Source: Vreelandella glaciei
GTDB taxonomy: Bacteria > Pseudomonadota > Gammaproteobacteria > Pseudomonadales > Halomonadaceae
Length of the DNA stretch: 64,000 nt
Assembly (NCBI RefSeq): GCF_013415125.1
Contig: NZ_JACCDE010000021.1
Coordinates: 33,134 to 97,133 of the forward strand
Direction: 5' to 3'
The notes below the pieces were generated by a model that saw only the letters and a program-made list of their open reading frames with translations, did not search any database and was not told the DNA's origin. This document shows, piece by piece, positions 62,714 through 64,000 of the stretch. The position numbers were made by a program, and so were the translations under genes. Positions within the stretch are counted from its first letter, which is position 1. Each line of letters begins with the position of its first letter.

Positions 62714-62950
62714 GGCCGCACTCGCCAATATACCCGGCAGCCCATAGCAGTGATCACCGTGCACGTGGGTAATAAAGATGGCTTTCAATGAATGGAACGA
62801 CAGCTTGGTATGCAAGACCTGATGCTGGGTGCCCTCACCACAATCGATCAGGTACCAGCCCTTTCCCTTGCTCTCGCGCAAGGCGATGCCGGAGACGTTT
62901 CGTTGTTTGGTGGGCACGCCAGCGGAGGTGCCGAGGATGAGTAAGTTCAT
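62714..62950 (-). pseudogene. 5' fragment of a second rnz gene
   Basis: The start [18 protein letters not shown] through [14 protein letters not shown] (residues 1-78) is nearly identical to intact rnz at 61017-60784, including HxHxDH. The similarity stops abruptly at 62714, and the frame runs 17 codons into unrelated sequence to a stop at 62663. It cannot be catalytic without the rest of the fold. Together with the 3' tail at 59289, it could represent the two ends of one interrupted rnz copy. Confidence 0.9.
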
Positions 62951-63134
62951 AGCTTATTTGTGATCTCGCTTATGTACTCATTTTAAAGCTAAGCCAGTGG
63001 GCTGCCGGCCGCCTAACTTATGGTTAAATCATTAGTGTAACTAGAGTATAACGCCGTGCGCATCTGTAATCTAAACACGCAGGTAAAATTTACCGGCACA
63101 GCGACTTATTATGAACTATCGAAAAAAATCTTAC

Positions 63135-63887
63135 TTATGAATAAGAAAAGTCCTTTACATCTATTTGCAGATCTTTCACCTGCCTACTTATTCTTTTCTT
63201 AAATTCAAACTCGATCTCCTCATCTTGATACTCTTCAACCTTTAAACCAAAATACTCGACTAGAACGGCTCTCATCTTCTCTAAACTGTAATTATCAAAA
63301 TTCGGAATATATTTTGTCTCATATTTCCTATAGCTTAACTCTTTAAAAGCTCTTACAAATTTTTTAGGAGAGACATCAACATCAAATCGTTTAACCAATT
63401 TAGCTACATAACTATCCAGTGCGTGCAAAAGTATTTCGTCATTAATTTCAGCAAAGAAAAAAAGCCACCCTTTACTCTTATTCTCATAAACACAGCCAGT
63501 AATTCTTAGATTCAACCTCCAAAGCAAAAAATCCTCACTTTTTTGTTTAGAATATTTATAACTTGTAAAAATTGAAACTAGAGAGTTTTTTAGCTTCTCA
63601 ACAGAACCAGCCCGGACAGTAACTCTATTACCAAAAAACTGATACCCCAAATAATTAAACCCGTCAGCTATAGAACCAATACTGGACTTTTCAGGATTTT
63701 TAACAGGGTCATAAATCTTTAACCCAATACCACTAAACATTCTAATAACATCATCTGAAACTTTCTTAGCCTCAGAAATATCACAGAAAATCAAGACATC
63801 GTCAACATATCGATAATACTTAATCCCATGCATAGCTTTCAGTTTTTTATCGATATTTGATAAATATATTGCCGCAAGAATGGCGGT
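63135..63887 (-). pseudogene. Reverse transcriptase, 5' part lost at an IS30-family insertion
   Basis: About 250 codons of the C-terminal half of an RNA-directed DNA polymerase. The palm motif LAAIYLSNIDKKL is followed by catalytic YRYVDDVLIF (YVDD), GLKIYDPVKNPEKSSIG, FNYLGYQFFG and a thumb or accessory region with FLLWRLNLRITGCV, KGWLFFFAEINDE and KYETKYIPNFDNY. This tail resembles that of stand-alone defence-associated (UG/DRT-type) reverse transcriptases more than group II intron or retron enzymes; the exact class is uncertain. Finger motifs are missing because the IS30 end abuts at about 63886. Base composition is strongly AT-rich. Confidence 0.78.
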
Positions 63888-64000
63888 CTCAAGTTCCAAG
63901 CGCAACGCTATTGAAGGGTGCTCGGGCCAGCGACCGATTTCTTGAGCACCTCGGCGTAAACTTCCAGCGGCGTGCGCCAGTCCAGTGTCTTGCGCGGCCG
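63886..64000 (-). mobile_element. IS30-family insertion sequence, 3' end
   Basis: 63908-64000 encodes RPRKTLDWRTPLEVY and then PSTLQ-stop, the C-terminus of IS30-family DDE transposases. The bases between the stop and the reverse transcriptase remnant (GTTGCGCTTGGAACTTGAGACCGCC on the minus strand, 63885-63909) resemble an IS30-type terminal inverted repeat. The rest of the element lies beyond the right edge. Confidence 0.85.

Noticed and set aside
56330..62950. Chromosomal integron carrying toxin-antitoxin cassettes
   Set aside because: The many toxin-antitoxin genes suggest it, but I found no convincing attC pairs (GTTRRRY with RYYYAAC and internal stem) between modules and no integrase. 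The junctions are gene-end duplications instead.
62951..63134. attC-like motif (GCCTAAC ... GGTTAAAT) near 63009
   Set aside because: The two halves do not form the required hairpin with a spacer fold, and no cassette structure follows.

Overview
The window is a bacterial chromosome segment from a gammaproteobacterium, most probably a moderately halophilic member of the Halomonadaceae (Halomonas/Vreelandella type). This is inferred from protein similarity as I recognise it, the fairly high GC content, a sodium-pumping oxaloacetate decarboxylase, a TAXI-type TRAP transporter, and Pseudomonas-like gene order (alaS-lysC-csrA-tRNA-Ser-tRNA-Arg and recX-recA-pncC-mutS-fdxA). No species assignment can be made by eye.

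Positions 1-34,300 are a conserved core. It holds the oadG-oadA pump genes (oadA runs off the left edge), dusC, a tRNA-Arg/tRNA-Arg/tRNA-Ser cluster, csrA, lysC, alaS, recX-recA with a LexA box, pncC, mutS, fdxA, eno-kdsA-pyrG, the glutamate synthase pair gltB-gltD, and one long minus-strand operon pilMNOPQ-aroK-aroB divergent from a class A penicillin-binding protein gene. The roughly 500-base gap between fdxA and eno is not empty. It encodes, on the minus strand, a GGA-rich small RNA of the CsrB/RsmZ type with its own terminator. A perfect GacA/UvrY box (TGTAAG-N6-CTTACA) lies about 180 bases upstream. With csrA in the same window this gives the RNA sponge and its protein target.

Positions 34,300-44,900 carry a catabolic and signalling block. 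It comprises a TAXI TRAP transporter (fused permease, DUF1850 protein, binding protein), a divergent GntR/FCD regulator, glutaryl-CoA dehydrogenase, a CaiB-type CoA-transferase, an EAL and a PAS-GGDEF protein encoded back to back, and a 4-aminobutyrate/5-aminovalerate aminotransferase. Together these suggest uptake and breakdown of glutarate, lysine or related five-carbon acids.

Positions 44,900-64,000 are an accessory, rearranged zone. Ordinary genes (dinB, selO, a 3-methyladenine glycosylase, a sirtuin, a UbiF-like hydroxylase, dsbA-like genes, a zinc exporter with a MerR-type promoter, a secreted MetX-like hydrolase, rnz) alternate with decayed gene pieces and a dense set of toxin-antitoxin modules: ccdAB, a BrnA-like antitoxin with its toxin plus a shortened second antitoxin, and two higBA pairs. 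Several of these blocks lie between an intact gene and a leftover copy of that gene's 3' end. This is clear for the MetX-like hydrolase around ccdAB and for rnz around higBA, and possible for the UbiF-like gene around the dsbA-zinc exporter block. The window ends in an AT-rich reverse-transcriptase gene (YVDD motif intact) cut off by an IS30-family transposase end. It may be a remnant of an antiphage reverse transcriptase.
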